From contig CAJQUN010000426.1 in assembly GCA_907163345.1 (NCBI GenBank), positions 372,001 to 436,000 on the forward strand: 64,000 nucleotides of DNA. Direction: 5' to 3'. The position numbers and the translations under genes were made by a program. This document shows positions 46,341 to 58,790 of this stretch, one piece after another; within the stretch, counting starts at the first letter, position 1; every line of letters begins with the position of its first letter. Origin of the DNA: Haberlea rhodopensis. Lineage: Eukaryota; Streptophyta; Magnoliopsida; Lamiales; Gesneriaceae. Under the pieces are notes generated by a model. It had not been told where the DNA came from and searched no databases. It worked only from the letters and a program-made list of their open reading frames with translations.

Positions 46341-48532
46341 TGTCACGCCCCGAGACCGGGGTCAATAACACCGGCATTGATTTCCATTACAACTAGGAAA
46401 CCAATAAGCCTCGTAATATCATAACAACTGAAAACCAGTCTATATTCCATAAATAAAGAAATCATTGTCTATACAACTGAATTAAAAACGTGAAACTAAA
46501 CTTAACAACTGAATAAATAAAATTGTCTTAAAACTTGGAAAACTTTAAAACATAAGAGATCTTGAACTACGCAGCGGACTTGATTCACCAACCCCAAAAT
46601 TGGTACTCTTCTTCTTGCTCTAATTCTTCTTCGGCTTTATCTGGGGATGTAGGGTAAGGGGTTGAGTGCTTCGGAAAACACTCAGCAAGTGGGGGACAAT
46701 CGATATCATACATATACATAATTTTCATAAACTTGGATCATAAAACTTGCATAAACCGATATGAATGTATCTTAACATACTTGATTTGCCCTTACGAGCC
46801 ATGACATAACATATCGTTTCATAATTTTCATATACTTAAGCACAGTAAAGCATTCTACTCTCTTCTTGGTACTGATATCAGTCTCTAGACTTAACCCTCC
46901 TAGAGATGAGGTCATAACATCGGCTAACCCACGAATAAAGGGTCTGGATAATCCAGAAACAACGGATTACCACCGTATAAGGTTCTTTTAGCGGTTACAT
47001 CCCACCGCATCAGGGTCATGGGGATCCAAATCCAATTAGATTTCGAGTTTATCGTGCTTACAAAATAATACTTTCATAATTTCAACATAATACATATCGA
47101 TTGGGATTTCAAAACATACTATATGATTTTTTTAGAAAACGAAACGAATATTTATAACAAAAGCCCACTTACAGTGCTTGGATGCGTGTTTGATTGATCG
47201 AGGTATAACTCGAACGGATTCTTCCTATCCTTGGCTTGCTAGACTTCTAACTCGTAACTCAAACTTCTCGGCTGGAATCAAAGGTTCCCTTGATAGAATT
47301 CTCCGGCTGAGACTCTAGATAACTCGAAGACAATATGAAGAATATGTTGAGTTCCTTGTGGATAGTTTGCTTCGATAGTTTGCTGGAACAAGATGATGAA
47401 ACTTGGCTCGGTTATAGTTCTCGAAACTTGCTGGAAAAATCTGGAAAGGAGGACAGAACTTGATTGGTTTATGGTTTGGGAATTTGACAGAATTCTCGAT
47501 GGCTTTTTGCTGGAATTCTCGATGGCTTCCTTGCTGGAATTCTTGGCCAATATTTCTCGGTTTTAGTTCGAAACTTGCTGGAAAAAGGAAGAGATTTGGA
47601 CAGAATTTCCTGGCAGAATTTCGAAGACTTATGGACTGAGTTTTATCGAAACTGGTTGCTGGAAATTTTGATGGAATAAGGTGCTGATTTTCGAAGGCTT
47701 AAGGATGATGAATTTCGAACCTGATTTCTGGAAATTTTCGAACCACAAGCTGCTGAATTTTTCGAAGATAATTGGATTGAGTTCTTCGAATTGTTGCTGC
47801 AACTTCTGGGGAAAAACAAGGCAGTAGTTCTTCGGTTAAGGAGAGGGTTTAATCTCGACTTTAAAGGCTGAGAAGGAGATGGCTTGTGATGTAATTAACT
47901 ACTCCCTGGATTGGTTCTATTTATAGGTAAAAGTGGAGGCTAAGTCTAAGAGTTCGAGTAGGATTCAAAGTGGGGAAGAGGGAATCCGAAATCTATGAAT
48001 TCTAAGGTGACAAATTTGATCTTGTGTTGCATCTTAGGAGGAGTCTTTCGAAGACTTTGGTGAGTAAAATCTGCTCAGAATGAGAAGAGGTGGAGCTGGA
48101 TTTTATTGATTAATTGTAGGTGTTTTAATATGGCTTGGAGTCTCTCGGTTTTTAGGGAACGAATCTGATAGACATTGATCCGAAGCCAAGTGAATCAAGG
48201 TGCTGAAAATCGAGAATCAAAGGGTAGAAATCTGTACCGATTTGTTGTGGTGGCTGAAGGATCTTGTTCGATCTTGAGCTGCTGAATTCGATGGTTAAGG
48301 GATGAGTTTGAGATGGATGAGGACTCCTTGATGTATTGGAATTCTTTGCTAGTGTTTAGAGAATTGCCACCTCCTTTAATCAAGGATTCTATCCCTACTA
48401 AAACACTAAATAAATTAACTAAATTAATAGTGTTCTAGTTAAACTATAACACTTAGAATTTTAAGTACCCAACTAGTTTAACTTGCAACAATTACCTCAC
48501 ATGTTGGATGACCTCAAATCCGGGTCTTTACA
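46341..48532 (-). repeat. 3' LTR of the chromovirus
   Basis: 2192 bp; on the minus strand from TGTAAAGACCC to GGGGCGTGACA. It contains the short open frames 47278-47550 and 48195-48383, which recur identically in the other LTR and are not genes. Confidence 0.95.
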
Positions 48533-49655
48533 TCCCTCCCTCCTTATTGGAAGTTTCGTCCTCGAAACTCGAGTCAACTTGATTTAGGAAAAGATAGGGA
48601 TATTTCTCCCGCATTGATTCTTCCATTTCCCAAGTGGCTTCTCTTTCCGTATGGTTTGACCATTGGACTTTAACGTAAGGAATTGTCCTTCTTCTCAGAA
48701 CTTGGTCCTTGGTATCCAGAATACGGATTGGGATTTCTTCGTACTTCAAAGTCTCGTCTAAGTTCCCTTGAGTTACTAGGGGTTCTGCTTCAAGTACATG
48801 ACTTGGGTCGGCAATGTACTTCCTTAGTTGTGATACGTGGAAGACATTGTGAATTTTTGACAGATTTGGCGGTAGTGCTATTTTGTATGCTAGCGTTCCC
48901 ACCTTTTCTAGAACTTCAAATGGTCCCACATATCTTGGATTCAACTTTCCCCTTTTGTCAAATCTGATTACCCCTTTCATTGGTGAAATCTTTACATAGA
49001 CTTTCTCACCAATCTCTATATCCACGGGTCTCCTTTTCAGATCAGCCCAACTTTTCTGTCGGTCCTGGGCTGTCTTAAGTCTATCTCTGATAATAGCTAT
49101 CTTGTCGGTAGTAGCTTGTACTAACTCCGGTCCGGTGATAGCTCTTTCTCCTACTTCATCCCAGTATAAGGGTGATCGGCATTTGCGCCCATAGAGTGCT
49201 TCGTATGGCGCCATCCCAATGCTACTATGGTAGCTGTTATTGTAAGCGAACTCGACTAGAGGTAATAGTTCGCTCCAATTTGCAGTAAAATCCAATACAC
49301 AAGCTCTTAGCATATCTTCGAGGGTTTGGATAGTCCTCTCCGTCTGGCCATCGGTTTGCGGGTGATAAGCCGTGCTAAGAGTTACCTTACTTCCCATAGC
49401 TTGCTGAAAGCTTTTCCAGAAACGCGACACGAATCTGGGATCTCGGTCCGATAGTATGCTCACAGGGACTCCATGCAATCTCACTATATTGTCCATATAT
49501 AGTGTTGCCAACTTATCCAAGTTGTAGTTCATGCGGACTGGTAGGAAGTGTGCTGACTTGGTTAGTCTGTCAACAATTACCCATATTCCATCATGGCTCT
49601 GCTTTGACTTTGGTAGTCCCACGACGAAATCCATGGAGATGTGATCCCATTCCAT
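48528..49655 (-). CDS. Chromovirus integrase core and chromodomain (frameshifted 3' part of pol)
   Basis: The 375-codon frame holds the integrase catalytic core. The first Asp is in HISMDFVVGLP, the second in ILSDRDPRF, and the Glu in the region of TDGQTERTIQTLEDML. Next come the GPF/Y-type C-terminal region (PRYVGPFEVLEKVG) and a chromodomain near residues 305-355 (VKVQWSNHTEREATWEMEE). Integrase joins the cDNA to the host genome, and the chromodomain directs chromovirus integration towards heterochromatin. It is separated from the upstream pol frame by a one-base deletion near 49650 (TGGAATGG, where the family has one base more). The apparent Met start is therefore an artefact, and this part is normally made as one polyprotein. 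Confidence 0.9.
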   Translation of the reverse strand: MEWDHISMDFVVGLPKSKQSHDGIWVIVDRLTKSAHFLPVRMNYNLDKLATLYMDNIVRLHGVPVSILSDRDPRFVSRFWKSFQQAMGSKVTLSTAYHPQTDGQTERTIQTLEDMLRACVLDFTANWSELLPLVEFAYNNSYHSSIGMAPYEALYGRKCRSPLYWDEVGERAITGPELVQATTDKIAIIRDRLKTAQDRQKSWADLKRRPVDIEIGEKVYVKISPMKGVIRFDKRGKLNPRYVGPFEVLEKVGTLAYKIALPPNLSKIHNVFHVSQLRKYIADPSHVLEAEPLVTQGNLDETLKYEEIPIRILDTKDQVLRRRTIPYVKVQWSNHTEREATWEMEESMREKYPYLFLNQVDSSFEDETSNKEGGM

Positions 49656-51895
49656 TCAGGGATTTCCAGAGGTTGAAGAAGTCCTCCGGGTCTTTGATGC
49701 TCAGCTTTAACTTGTTGACATACCAAGCATCGGGCGACGAATTCAGCTACGTCCTTTTTCATTGCGTTCCACCAAAAACTTTCCTTCAGATCCTTGTACA
49801 TCTTTGTACTCCCAGGGTGGACTGAAAACTTTGACTTGTGCGCTTCAGACATTACTTCTTGTCTTATGTTGTTCACATCTGGCACGCATAATCGTCCTTT
49901 CATCCACAGGATTCCATTGTTATCGATCTCAAAGTCAGTAATTTTCTTCTCCCTGACTTGTTCTTTTAGCTTGGTTAGGCTCGGATCTTGATCTTGGCTT
50001 AGCTTGATGGTCTCTCGAAGAGAAGGTTGAGCTGAGACCGTAGCTAAGATTATTTTTCCTTTGCCTTTCCGGCTCAAAGCATCTGCTACTTTGTTTGCCT
50101 TGCCGGGGTGGTAGCTAATAGTGAGATCATAGTCTTTTAGCAGTTCGATCCATCGTCTCTGCCTCATGTTGAGTTCCTTTTGAGTGAACAAGTACTTGAG
50201 GCTTTGATGGTCCGTGAACACTTCGCACTTGGCGCCATACAGATAGTGTCTCCAAATCTTCAAGGCGAACACTACTGCGGCTAACTCGAGGTCATGCGTA
50301 GGGTAGTTTTGCTCATGGGACTTGAGCTGTCTTGAAGCATAAACAATCACTCTTCCTTCCTGCATGAGTACACATCCTAGTCCTTCTTTAGATGCATCAC
50401 TATAAATAGTGAAACTCATGTCTTCAGTTGGTAATACCAGTACAGGTGCAGATGAGAGCTTTTCCTTTAAAGTCTCGAAGCTCTTCTCACATTCTTCACT
50501 CCATATGAACTTTGCGTTCTTTTGTGTGAGCCTGGTGAGAGGTACTGCTATTGACGAAAATCCTTCGACAAACTTCCGGTAGTAACCAGCAAGTCCCAAG
50601 AAGCTTTGGATTTCGGTCACTGTCGTTGGCCTATGCCAATCCAAAACTGCCTCTACCTTTTTAGGATCCACTGACACGCCTTCTTTTGATATGATGTGTC
50701 CTAAGAAAGATACGCTTTCTAGCCAAAATTCACATTTATTAAATTTGGCATAGAGTTCTTTCTCTCTCAATGTCTGGAGAGTGAGGCGAAGATGTTGTTC
50801 GTGTTCCTCATTGCTCGACGAATAAATGAGGATATCGTCGATGAACACCACAACAAAGTCATCCAGGAATGGCTTGAATACACGATTCATTAAGTCCATT
50901 AATACTGCTGGCGCGTTTGTCAAGCTAAATGGCATCACCGTGAATTCGTAATGCCCATACCTCGTTCTGAATGCTGTTTTCGGTATGTTATCAGCTTTTA
51001 TCTTTAGTTGGTGATAGCCTGACCTTAGATCGAGCTTAGAAAAGACTTTAGCTCCTTTGAGTTGATCGAACAGGTCGTCTATCCTTGGGAGAGGGTACTT
51101 GTTCTTGATTCTGATCTTATTCAGCTCTCTGTAGTCGATGCACAATCTCATGCTCCCGTCTTTCTTCTTTACAAACAACACCGGAGCTCCCCATGGGGAT
51201 ACACTTGGTCTGATTTGTCTTTTGTCTAAGAGATCCTGAAGTTGTTCCTTGAGTTCTTTCAATTCGGCTGGAGCCATTCGATATGGTGCCTTTGAAACTG
51301 GTGCGGCGCCTGGCACCAAGTTGATTTCAAACTCCAATTCTCGGTTTGGAACAGAACCGGGCAGTTCTTCAGGAAAGACATCCGGAAACTCTTGCACTAC
51401 CGCTATGTCTTCTATCATGGGTCCATCTTCCTCTTTTACCTCGCTTATTGTTGCTAGGTATACTTCTTCACCGTTCTTCACGGCTTTCCACGTTTGTGCT
51501 GCCGACAATAGGAATTTTCTTTCCTTAGCTTTGCCATGGTATACGATCTCCTTCTTGTCTGGAGTCCGTAGTTTAACATTCTTGTTACGGCAGTCTACTA
51601 CTCCATGATGTTTAGATAACCAATCCATTCCCAATATAACATCAAAATCCACCATGTTGAGTTGAATTAGCTCAGCATTAAACTTGATTTCATTAATACT
51701 AAGATTACAATCTCGGTGTATGCTATGTGCTATAAGGGTCTTATTGGCTGGTGTTGCTACGTTATATGGTTCACTAAGCAGTTCAGGCTTAAGGGCTAGT
51801 TTCTTAGTAAACCTCTTAGATATAAACGAGTGCGTGGCACCACAATCAAACAATGTATACGCAGGTAATTCGTTTAAATAAATGGTACCTGCCAC
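49577..51895 (-). CDS. Chromovirus protease, reverse transcriptase, RNase H and integrase zinc-binding region
   Basis: The 772-codon frame begins within the polyprotein. The aspartic protease is at residues 10-100 with FDCGATHSF. Reverse transcriptase is around residues 210-400 (SPWGAPVLFVKKKDGSMR, and active site FIDDILIYS). RNase H is around 480-610 (IYSDASKEGLG, TDHQSLKYLF). The integrase HHCC region is near 690-745 (VHPGSTKMY, ARCLVCQQVK). The frame ends shortly after EIPEWNGI because of the single-base deletion near 49650. Upstream, in the same frame, lie stops at 51925-51923 and 52120-52118 that cut it off from the gag knuckle. All RT catalytic residues that I can see are present, so the lesions are few and recent. 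Confidence 0.92.
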   Translation of the reverse strand: MAGTIYLNELPAYTLFDCGATHSFISKRFTKKLALKPELLSEPYNVATPANKTLIAHSIHRDCNLSINEIKFNAELIQLNMVDFDVILGMDWLSKHHGVVDCRNKNVKLRTPDKKEIVYHGKAKERKFLLSAAQTWKAVKNGEEVYLATISEVKEEDGPMIEDIAVVQEFPDVFPEELPGSVPNRELEFEINLVPGAAPVSKAPYRMAPAELKELKEQLQDLLDKRQIRPSVSPWGAPVLFVKKKDGSMRLCIDYRELNKIRIKNKYPLPRIDDLFDQLKGAKVFSKLDLRSGYHQLKIKADNIPKTAFRTRYGHYEFTVMPFSLTNAPAVLMDLMNRVFKPFLDDFVVVFIDDILIYSSSNEEHEQHLRLTLQTLREKELYAKFNKCEFWLESVSFLGHIISKEGVSVDPKKVEAVLDWHRPTTVTEIQSFLGLAGYYRKFVEGFSSIAVPLTRLTQKNAKFIWSEECEKSFETLKEKLSSAPVLVLPTEDMSFTIYSDASKEGLGCVLMQEGRVIVYASRQLKSHEQNYPTHDLELAAVVFALKIWRHYLYGAKCEVFTDHQSLKYLFTQKELNMRQRRWIELLKDYDLTISYHPGKANKVADALSRKGKGKIILATVSAQPSLRETIKLSQDQDPSLTKLKEQVREKKITDFEIDNNGILWMKGRLCVPDVNNIRQEVMSEAHKSKFSVHPGSTKMYKDLKESFWWNAMKKDVAEFVARCLVCQQVKAEHQRPGGLLQPLEIPEWNGITSPWISSWDYQSQSRAMMEYG

Positions 51896-52160
51896 AACGT
51901 CGTTTGCGTCCTCGGCCTCTTCTCACGTTATAGCAAACACTCTGGCGTTCGGCTTAGTCCCATTTGGTTTACTAGGAGGGCCGTTATTCCTTACAGTCGT
52001 CCCACTCATATCAGGTTCGGGACACTCAGCAATTCGGTGGCCTGTCTTCCCACATCGGAAACATGCACCTTTTCCTCTGAGACATTCTCCTAGATGGTTG
52101 AATCCACAGTTCGAACATTAGGGTACCTCTGTTGAGTTGGGCCTACTGTGGGTCCCCTTT
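51896..52160 (-). pseudogene. Chromovirus gag C-terminus (zinc knuckle) with two stops
   Basis: In the pol frame, a CCHC knuckle CFRCGKTGHRIAEC (about 52021-52066) is flanked by a stop replacing a residue before EEAEDANDVV (51925-51923) and another before CSNCG (52120-52118). The rest of gag (capsid domain) is not found upstream. Confidence 0.85.
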
Positions 52161-52164
52161 ACTG

Positions 52165-53119
52165 GTTGATGGACGGACTAGGCCTCTTGAAGTTTTGATT
52201 ACTAGAGGTATGCTGACTGGTGGAGGGTCGCTTGCGCTTAAACTCTTCGATTTTTGCAATCTGGAATTTTTTTTTTTTTTTTTTTTTAAAAAATCTGAAA
52301 TTAGGGTTCATAGTTCGAAAATTAGGGTTCTAAAATTCGAAATAATAGGGGTTTCGAATTAATCCTTAATCGGATCTTGAAATCTGAAATTGGCAGAGGG
52401 TTAATGATCGACTTGCTGGAATAATCACACGAAAATTTTTAATTTCAAAACAATCGTGCGATGCTCGAGAAATCGAGAATCGAACCAAAATTGGGAATTA
52501 GGGTTCTTGACTGGTACTGGTTCGATTGAAATTTCCCGTCGACCAGTGGTTGAGAGTGACGGTGTTCATGGGGTTTTTACTCCAGAGGTCAAGCTCGAGG
52601 TTTGTATATATCGGATTAATCGAACGGCGTTCAGCGGTGGTGGATCGGAAAATAAGGACGTTAGGGTTTCAGAAATTTTGAACAAGAAATTGATCGGGCA
52701 AACGTAGTCCGATCGACCTGAAATTTTTACAGTGTGATCGACTGGAAGGGACGATCCCAATGGCACGTCGACGGCAATCGTGGCGGCAGGCGGCGGCGAC
52801 GACTTGAAGCTAGGGTTTACTGTACGAAAATCGAAAAAAAATCCGAAAATAATTCTTAAAAATCAATTTTTTTTTCGAAAATAAAATTTTAAAAACAGAA
52901 ACTGAAGATTTTTAAAGATTCAAAAATTTTCGTATTCATGTGATTAATCAGATTGGACTCCTGATTATCGTAATTATCATGAAACGACAATTTTCACCCA
53001 ACTGTATTTATTTCTCCAGTTGGTCTATTTCAACCGGAATTTTCTTCTAGTTATTTCCTTAACTAGAATACTTTTCCCAGCGGGATTATGGAACCTGGCT
53101 AGCTCTGATACCACTAAAA
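52165..53119 (-). other. Non-coding region between chromovirus PBS and gag knuckle
   Basis: About 0.95 kb with a T21 run (about 52267-52287), several TTAGGGTT words and no gag homology. In intact relatives the gag capsid domain lies here, so a deletion or replacement of gag is inferred. Confidence 0.6.
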
Positions 53120-55312
53120 TGTCACGCCCCGAGACCGGGGTCAATAACACCGGCATTGATTTCCATTACAATTAGGAAACCAATAAGCCTCGTAATATCA
53201 TAACAACTGAAAACCAGTCTATATTCCATAAATAAAGAAATCATTGTCTATACAACTGAATTAAAAACGTGAAACTAAAACTTAACAACTGAATAAATAA
53301 AATTGTCTTAAAACTTGGAAAACTTTAAAACATAAGAGATCTTGAACTACGCAGCGGACTTGATTCACCAACCCCAAAATTGGTACTCTTCTTCTTGCTC
53401 TAATTCTTCTTCGGCTTTATCTGGGGATGTAGGGTAAGGGGTTGAGTGCTTCGAAAAACACTCAGCAAGTGGGGGACAATCGATATCATACATATACATA
53501 ATTTTCATAAACTTGGATCATAAAACTTGCATAAACCGATATGAATGTATCTTAACATACTTGATTTGCCCTTACGAGCCATGACATAACATATCGTTTC
53601 ATAATTTTCATATACTTAAGCACAGTAAAGCATTCTACTCTCTTCTTGGTACTGATATCAGTCTCTAGACTTAACCCTCCTAGAGATGAGGTCATAACAT
53701 CGGCTAACCCACGAATAAAGGGTCTGGATAATCCAGAAACAACGGATTACCACCGTATAAGGTTCTTTTAGCGGTTACATCCCACCGCATCAGGGTCATG
53801 GGGATCCAAATCCAATTAGATTTCGAGTTTATCGTGCTTACAAAATAATACTTTCATAATTTCAACATAATACATATCGATTGGGATTTCAAAACATACT
53901 ATATGATTTTTTTAGAAAACGAAACGAATATTTATAACAAAAGCCCACTTACAGTGCTTGGATGCGTGTTTGATTGATCGAGGTATAACTCGAACGGATT
54001 CTTCCTATCCTTGGCTTGCTAGACTTCTAACTCGTAACTCAAACTTCTCGGCTGGAATCAAAGGTTCCCTTGATAGAATTCTCCGGCTGAGACTCTAGAT
54101 AACTCGAAGACAATATGAAGAATATGTTGAGTTCCTTGTGGATAGTTTGCTTCGATAGTTTGCTGGAACAAGATGATGAAACTTGGCTCGGTTATAGTTC
54201 TCGAAACTTGCTGGAAAAATCTGGAAAGGAGGACAGAACTTGATTGGTTTATGGTTTGGGAATTTGACAGAATTCTCGATGGCTTTTTGCTGGAATTCTC
54301 GATGGCTTCCTTGCTGGAATTCTTGGCCAATATTTCTCGGTTTTAGTTCGAAACTTGCTGGAAAAAGGAAGAGATTTGGACAGAATTTCCTGGCAGAATT
54401 TCGAAGACTTATGGACTGAGTTTTATCGAAACTGGTTGCTGGAAATTTTGATGGAATAAGGTGCTGATTTTCGAAGGCTTAAGGATGATGAATTTCGAAC
54501 CTGATTTCTGGAAATTTTCGAACCACAAGCTGCTGAATTTTTCGAAGATAATTGGACTGAGTTCTTCGAATTGTTGCTGCAACTTCTGGGGAAAAACAAG
54601 GCAGTAGTTCTTCGGTTAAGGAGAGGGTTTAATCTCGACTTTAAAGGCTGAGAAGGAGATGGCTTGTGATGTAATTAACTACTCCCTGGATTGGTTCTAT
54701 TTATAGGTAAAAGTGGAGGCTAAGTCTAAGAGTTCGAGTAGGATTCAAAGTGGGGAAGAGGGAATCCGAAATCTATGAATTCTAAGGTGACAAATTTGAT
54801 CTTGTGTTGCATCTTAGGAGGAGTCTTTCGAAGACTTTGGTGAGTAAAATCTGCTCAGAATGAGAAGAGGTGGAGCTGGATTTTATTGATTAATTGTAGG
54901 TGTTTTAATATGGCTTGGAGTCTCTCGGTTTTTAGGGAACGAATCTGATAGACATTGATCCGAAGCCAAGTGAATCAAGGTGCTGAAAATCGAGAATCAA
55001 AGGGTAGAAATCTGTACCGATTTGTTGTGGTGGCTGAAGGATCTTGTTCGATCTTGAGCTGCTGAATTCGATGGTTAAGGGATGAGTTTGAGATGGATGA
55101 GGACTCCTTGATGTATTGGAATTCTTTGCTAGTGTTTAGAGAATTGCCACCTCCTTTAATCAAGGATTCTATCCCTACTAAAACACTAAATAAATTAACT
55201 AAATTAATAGTGTTCTAGTTAAACTATAACACTTAGTATTTTAAGTACACAACTAGTTTAACTTGCAACAATTACCTCACATGTTGGATGACCTCAAATC
55301 CGGGTCTTTACA
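53120..55312 (-). repeat. 5' LTR of the chromovirus
   Basis: 2193 bp, almost identical to 46341-48532. Promoter orientation is minus; the short frames in it duplicate those of the other LTR. Confidence 0.95.
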
Positions 55313-55317
55313 AATGC

Positions 55318-56206
55318 TTATCATTTTTCTTTAATTTCTCAATGCTTCCAAAAATTTGCCACCAACTAAGGAATCAATCCATTTGAATATTATAAACATA
55401 CCCTTTTCAATTCATAAACAGAATATGGTTGCATCATTAAGTCTTAGGGGCTACTAGGCGTCTTCTGTTTCTCCGCGCATTATTTCATTTGCCCGAGTAA
55501 ATAAATATTGTACTTAAAATGAATATTTATAGGGTACTTAAGAATTAATAAGGAATATTTAATAATAATTATTATTAAACTCTTGCCCTAGCTGTAGGAT
55601 ATGCTAAATCTATTGCGTGAGAAAGCTAATTCGAATATGTAGGTCGAATAATATAATCTCCTTTATTCTTTATTCATATGGGAATTTCTATACATAATTT
55701 TTTAGCTCTTTTTTATATTTTTATTTGGCAATATAATACCTGAATAGCCACCATGCCTCGATTAAGAACATAGAAACAGACATTTCTCTTTGCTATTATC
55801 GAAGATCAGTACAAATAAGTGTAAGAAAATCTTTAAGGCAATTACTTGTAGTTTGTCTTCTTTACGAATTTAATGAGAATTAACTATATTCTGATGAAAT
55901 GCAGAAAGATTTAATTTAAGTGAAGTTGAGCTGAAGGACAGAGAAATGCACATGGGAGCTTCAGATTTGTCTGTATTGTAGTGAAAGCATGGTTCGTCGA
56001 TATAGTCACGGAAGATGTTGTTCCACTTTTATTAAAATTTGGCGGAACTGTTCGCGGTTATTGTCGCGGAGTTTTTTAAATTTAAATAAAATTATTTAGA
56101 TAATTTGGATAAATTTTTAATGAAAAAAAATCAAAAGAGTTGAATTCCGCAATGACTATGAAGGCCATGAAATCGTTGTTCCAAGTTGTGATGACCACTA
56201 AATCAT

Positions 56207-56276
<70 letters not shown>

Positions 56277-58120
56277 TAAGGGTTACTCTTTGTAGAGTCT
56301 TTGTTAGTCCCAAGAATGTCATTAAAATATGGAAAATCAAGAGGAATTCTAATTAATAGTGTATCCAGAATATAGCAGCTTGTGGTGAAGTAGTTTACTA
56401 TTAAGTATTTTGAAAGCTATGTGTATATTTAATTTACATAGTGATACGAGATCTTGGCTCCTGTTATCATTAGGTATTATTTATTGGCTTGAATAGACTA
56501 ATCACACTATGGTACAGAAGAGTGTGACCAGTCGTTCAAGATTAAATAAAATATTACGACTGTAAATAATTCTTTTTATATATCTCGATTGGCATATTAA
56601 AAACATTGCATGACAATTAAGGAATAAATTTGACTTTGGTCTATAAGAACTTACTAGATTGATCATTCTCGAAATCTTACAGTGTATTATGAATTTTGGA
56701 TTGAATCATTTGAGACCGTGAATTTCAAATTCGTGCTTACGAAACATTTTAATTGTTTGGCTAAATTTAATTAAGACGATTTCATTGTCACCTCATTTCA
56801 GTTTAAAAGTAATTACGAAGAATTTCGCATACACCCAGTATTTATGTCTTTTGAAATCCATTTTTCAAATCATTTCTCAAAATCAAATCTTGCAAATTAA
56901 AACCAAGAAAAATCAATTCGGAACTAGGAAAAAGTTAGCTATACTTATTCTTATGAAATATTGAAATTATATAATAAAAGAGTTTATATATACTTTCTAG
57001 AAAATATAAAAATATTAATTTACCCTTATGTGCTAAAAATAAGAACCACACCAATAATAGGAAAGCAATTAAATAATATAATATATGAAGGTTTTTTTAG
57101 ATAAGACAAATATATTAATAAGAATATCGGGGATACTTTAACCCATTAGAAAATGTACAACAATCAAATTATAAATGAATAAACTCCTAGATAAACAAGT
57201 GGTTGAAGGAATCAGTTGCTGACCTAGTAATTGGTCATCAAAATTCTTTTTTCTTTGAACGATTGTCAGAGCTTAATCTTAATAATTTTAATTACCTTAG
57301 CCATAGCCAGATCCTAATCGTTGATCGGGAAGAAAATTTATAATTTTAATAATCGATATATAAAGGAAATATATAACTTAGACCTTAAAAAATTCGAGTG
57401 ACAAATATTGTGAAACAATATTTCAGTCTTAGCTATTTACAATTAACGAAAGTGTATCCTTTTGTAGATAAATGGTTCAAGAATATGGCCCTAATCAGAT
57501 ATGGTCATACAAGACTAAAGTCCAATAGGTATTTATAGGTTAACCAAAGCCCACGTAATCTAACACTTTGACATGCATTTTTTTAAATTTTTTAACATAA
57601 TATGATATAATATAATATAGTATTTTATTTTTTTGAGCACATATAGTATTTTATTTGACTAACAAGGAGTTTAATGAAATAGTAATTAATATTTTGGAGA
57701 TGTAAGAGGAAAGAAAATATATGTTTTCATTTTATTTTCTGGATATAGAAAATAGGCAGTAAATATTTTAGCAAGGCTCGGTTGATAGAATTATGTGTAA
57801 TTTTGTAAAATATTTTGAGTTTTGTTCATCAATAATTTTTTCTTTTTAAAATCATGTTTAAATACTTCGGATCGAGCCCTGAATAAGATTTTTTTAATTT
57901 TGTCTATTGATAGTTGTCCGGTCATACCCAAAAATTAAAATTGAATGTGCATATCTTTGTCAAAATTACTAGATCCATCTACATATTTTGTTAAAAGAGG
58001 GAGGAAAAAAAAGAAGAAATCTTGGTCTTTTTCTTCAACAATATCCTAATTACAATATTTTTAAAAGTGATTGATCCTTATTGATATCCTATGAGAGAAA
58101 GATATTGGCTTATCATATTA
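55318..58120. other. Intergenic, no gene recognised
   Basis: AT-rich with short frames only. The only bounded feature is the AT microsatellite at 56209-56274. Confidence 0.5.
56209..56274. repeat. (AT)33 microsatellite
   Basis: A perfect run of 33 AT units, able to form a cruciform and likely polymorphic. Confidence 0.98.
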
Positions 58121-58129
58121 TGTATGGTT

Positions 58130-58790
58130 GACGTCCGGATCTTATGGGATCAGAATGCTAACATCAGCAATAAATATACGCCCGACCTAATGATGTAAAA
58201 GCACATGCCCTGACTCCAAGTATATAATCTCTTCACCTACCTCCCGACCTTGTGGATGCAAACCAATAGTCGTGTCCCTTAAAGTAGTCGACCTCCCGGG
58301 CTCCCGATCTCCTTACCATGTTATCTTCGGGATGGTCTTGCCTTCGAGGTCAGAAGACTCAATGCTCCGAGCTCCCGTCCTGCCAATCACCGAGGATGCT
58401 CAACAACCTTGACTATCTCAAACCTCACACACCTAAGAGTATGTTGACCAACTCCCCGTTGAAACGACACGTCCCGAGATTTCAAGAAGTGGGGTGATTC
58501 GTGGTCTGGGTAGTCGGCCGACTTGTCTGAGGTTTCAGGAATCGTGTAGATTATGGCCTTACTGGTCCAAGCTGCACACCCGCGGGGTAACAACTATAAA
58601 TAGGAGGCTCATTCAGGATTTTAAGATATGCATTTTTCCTATACACACTTATATACATTAGCTATTCCTTTACAGATTTCTCCATATCACCTGACTTGAG
58701 CGTCAGAGAGGACCCGTCGGAAAAATCTTCCGACACCCTTCCAACATTTTATTTTAGATCTTAGCAGGTCATTCCAGGATTTGTCCCTTG
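58130..58790 (+). mobile_element. LTR-like fragment, same layout as 1-540
   Basis: A GC-richer segment with repeated CTCCCGA/CTCCCGG words (58210-58380), a TATAAATA box at 58594-58601, CTGACTTGAGCGTCAGAG at 58690, TCTTCCGACACCC near 58725 and AGCAGGTCATTCC near 58764. The order parallels 312-480. Ends and target duplication were not resolved, and no coding frame is credible. Confidence 0.5.

Larger units (their letters stand above)
46341..55312 (-). mobile_element. Ty3/gypsy chromovirus (Del/Tekay-like), full-length outline, TSD AATGC
   Basis: LTRs at 46341-48532 and 53120-55312 are nearly identical (about five substitutions and one 1-bp indel by eye), with exact AATGC on both sides. On the minus strand a TGGTATCAGAGCTAGCC primer site follows the 5' LTR (about 53113 down). 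A purine tract GGAGGGAGGGA precedes the 3' LTR (48533-48546). The pol order protease, RT, RNase H, integrase, chromodomain identifies a chromovirus. Only a zinc knuckle of gag remains, and about 850 bp after the PBS is non-coding. The copy is young but not autonomous. Confidence 0.95.

Noticed and set aside
47278..54330. Identical 90-codon frames at 47278-47550 and 54058-54330
   Set aside because: They are the same position in the two LTRs of the chromovirus, not duplicated genes.
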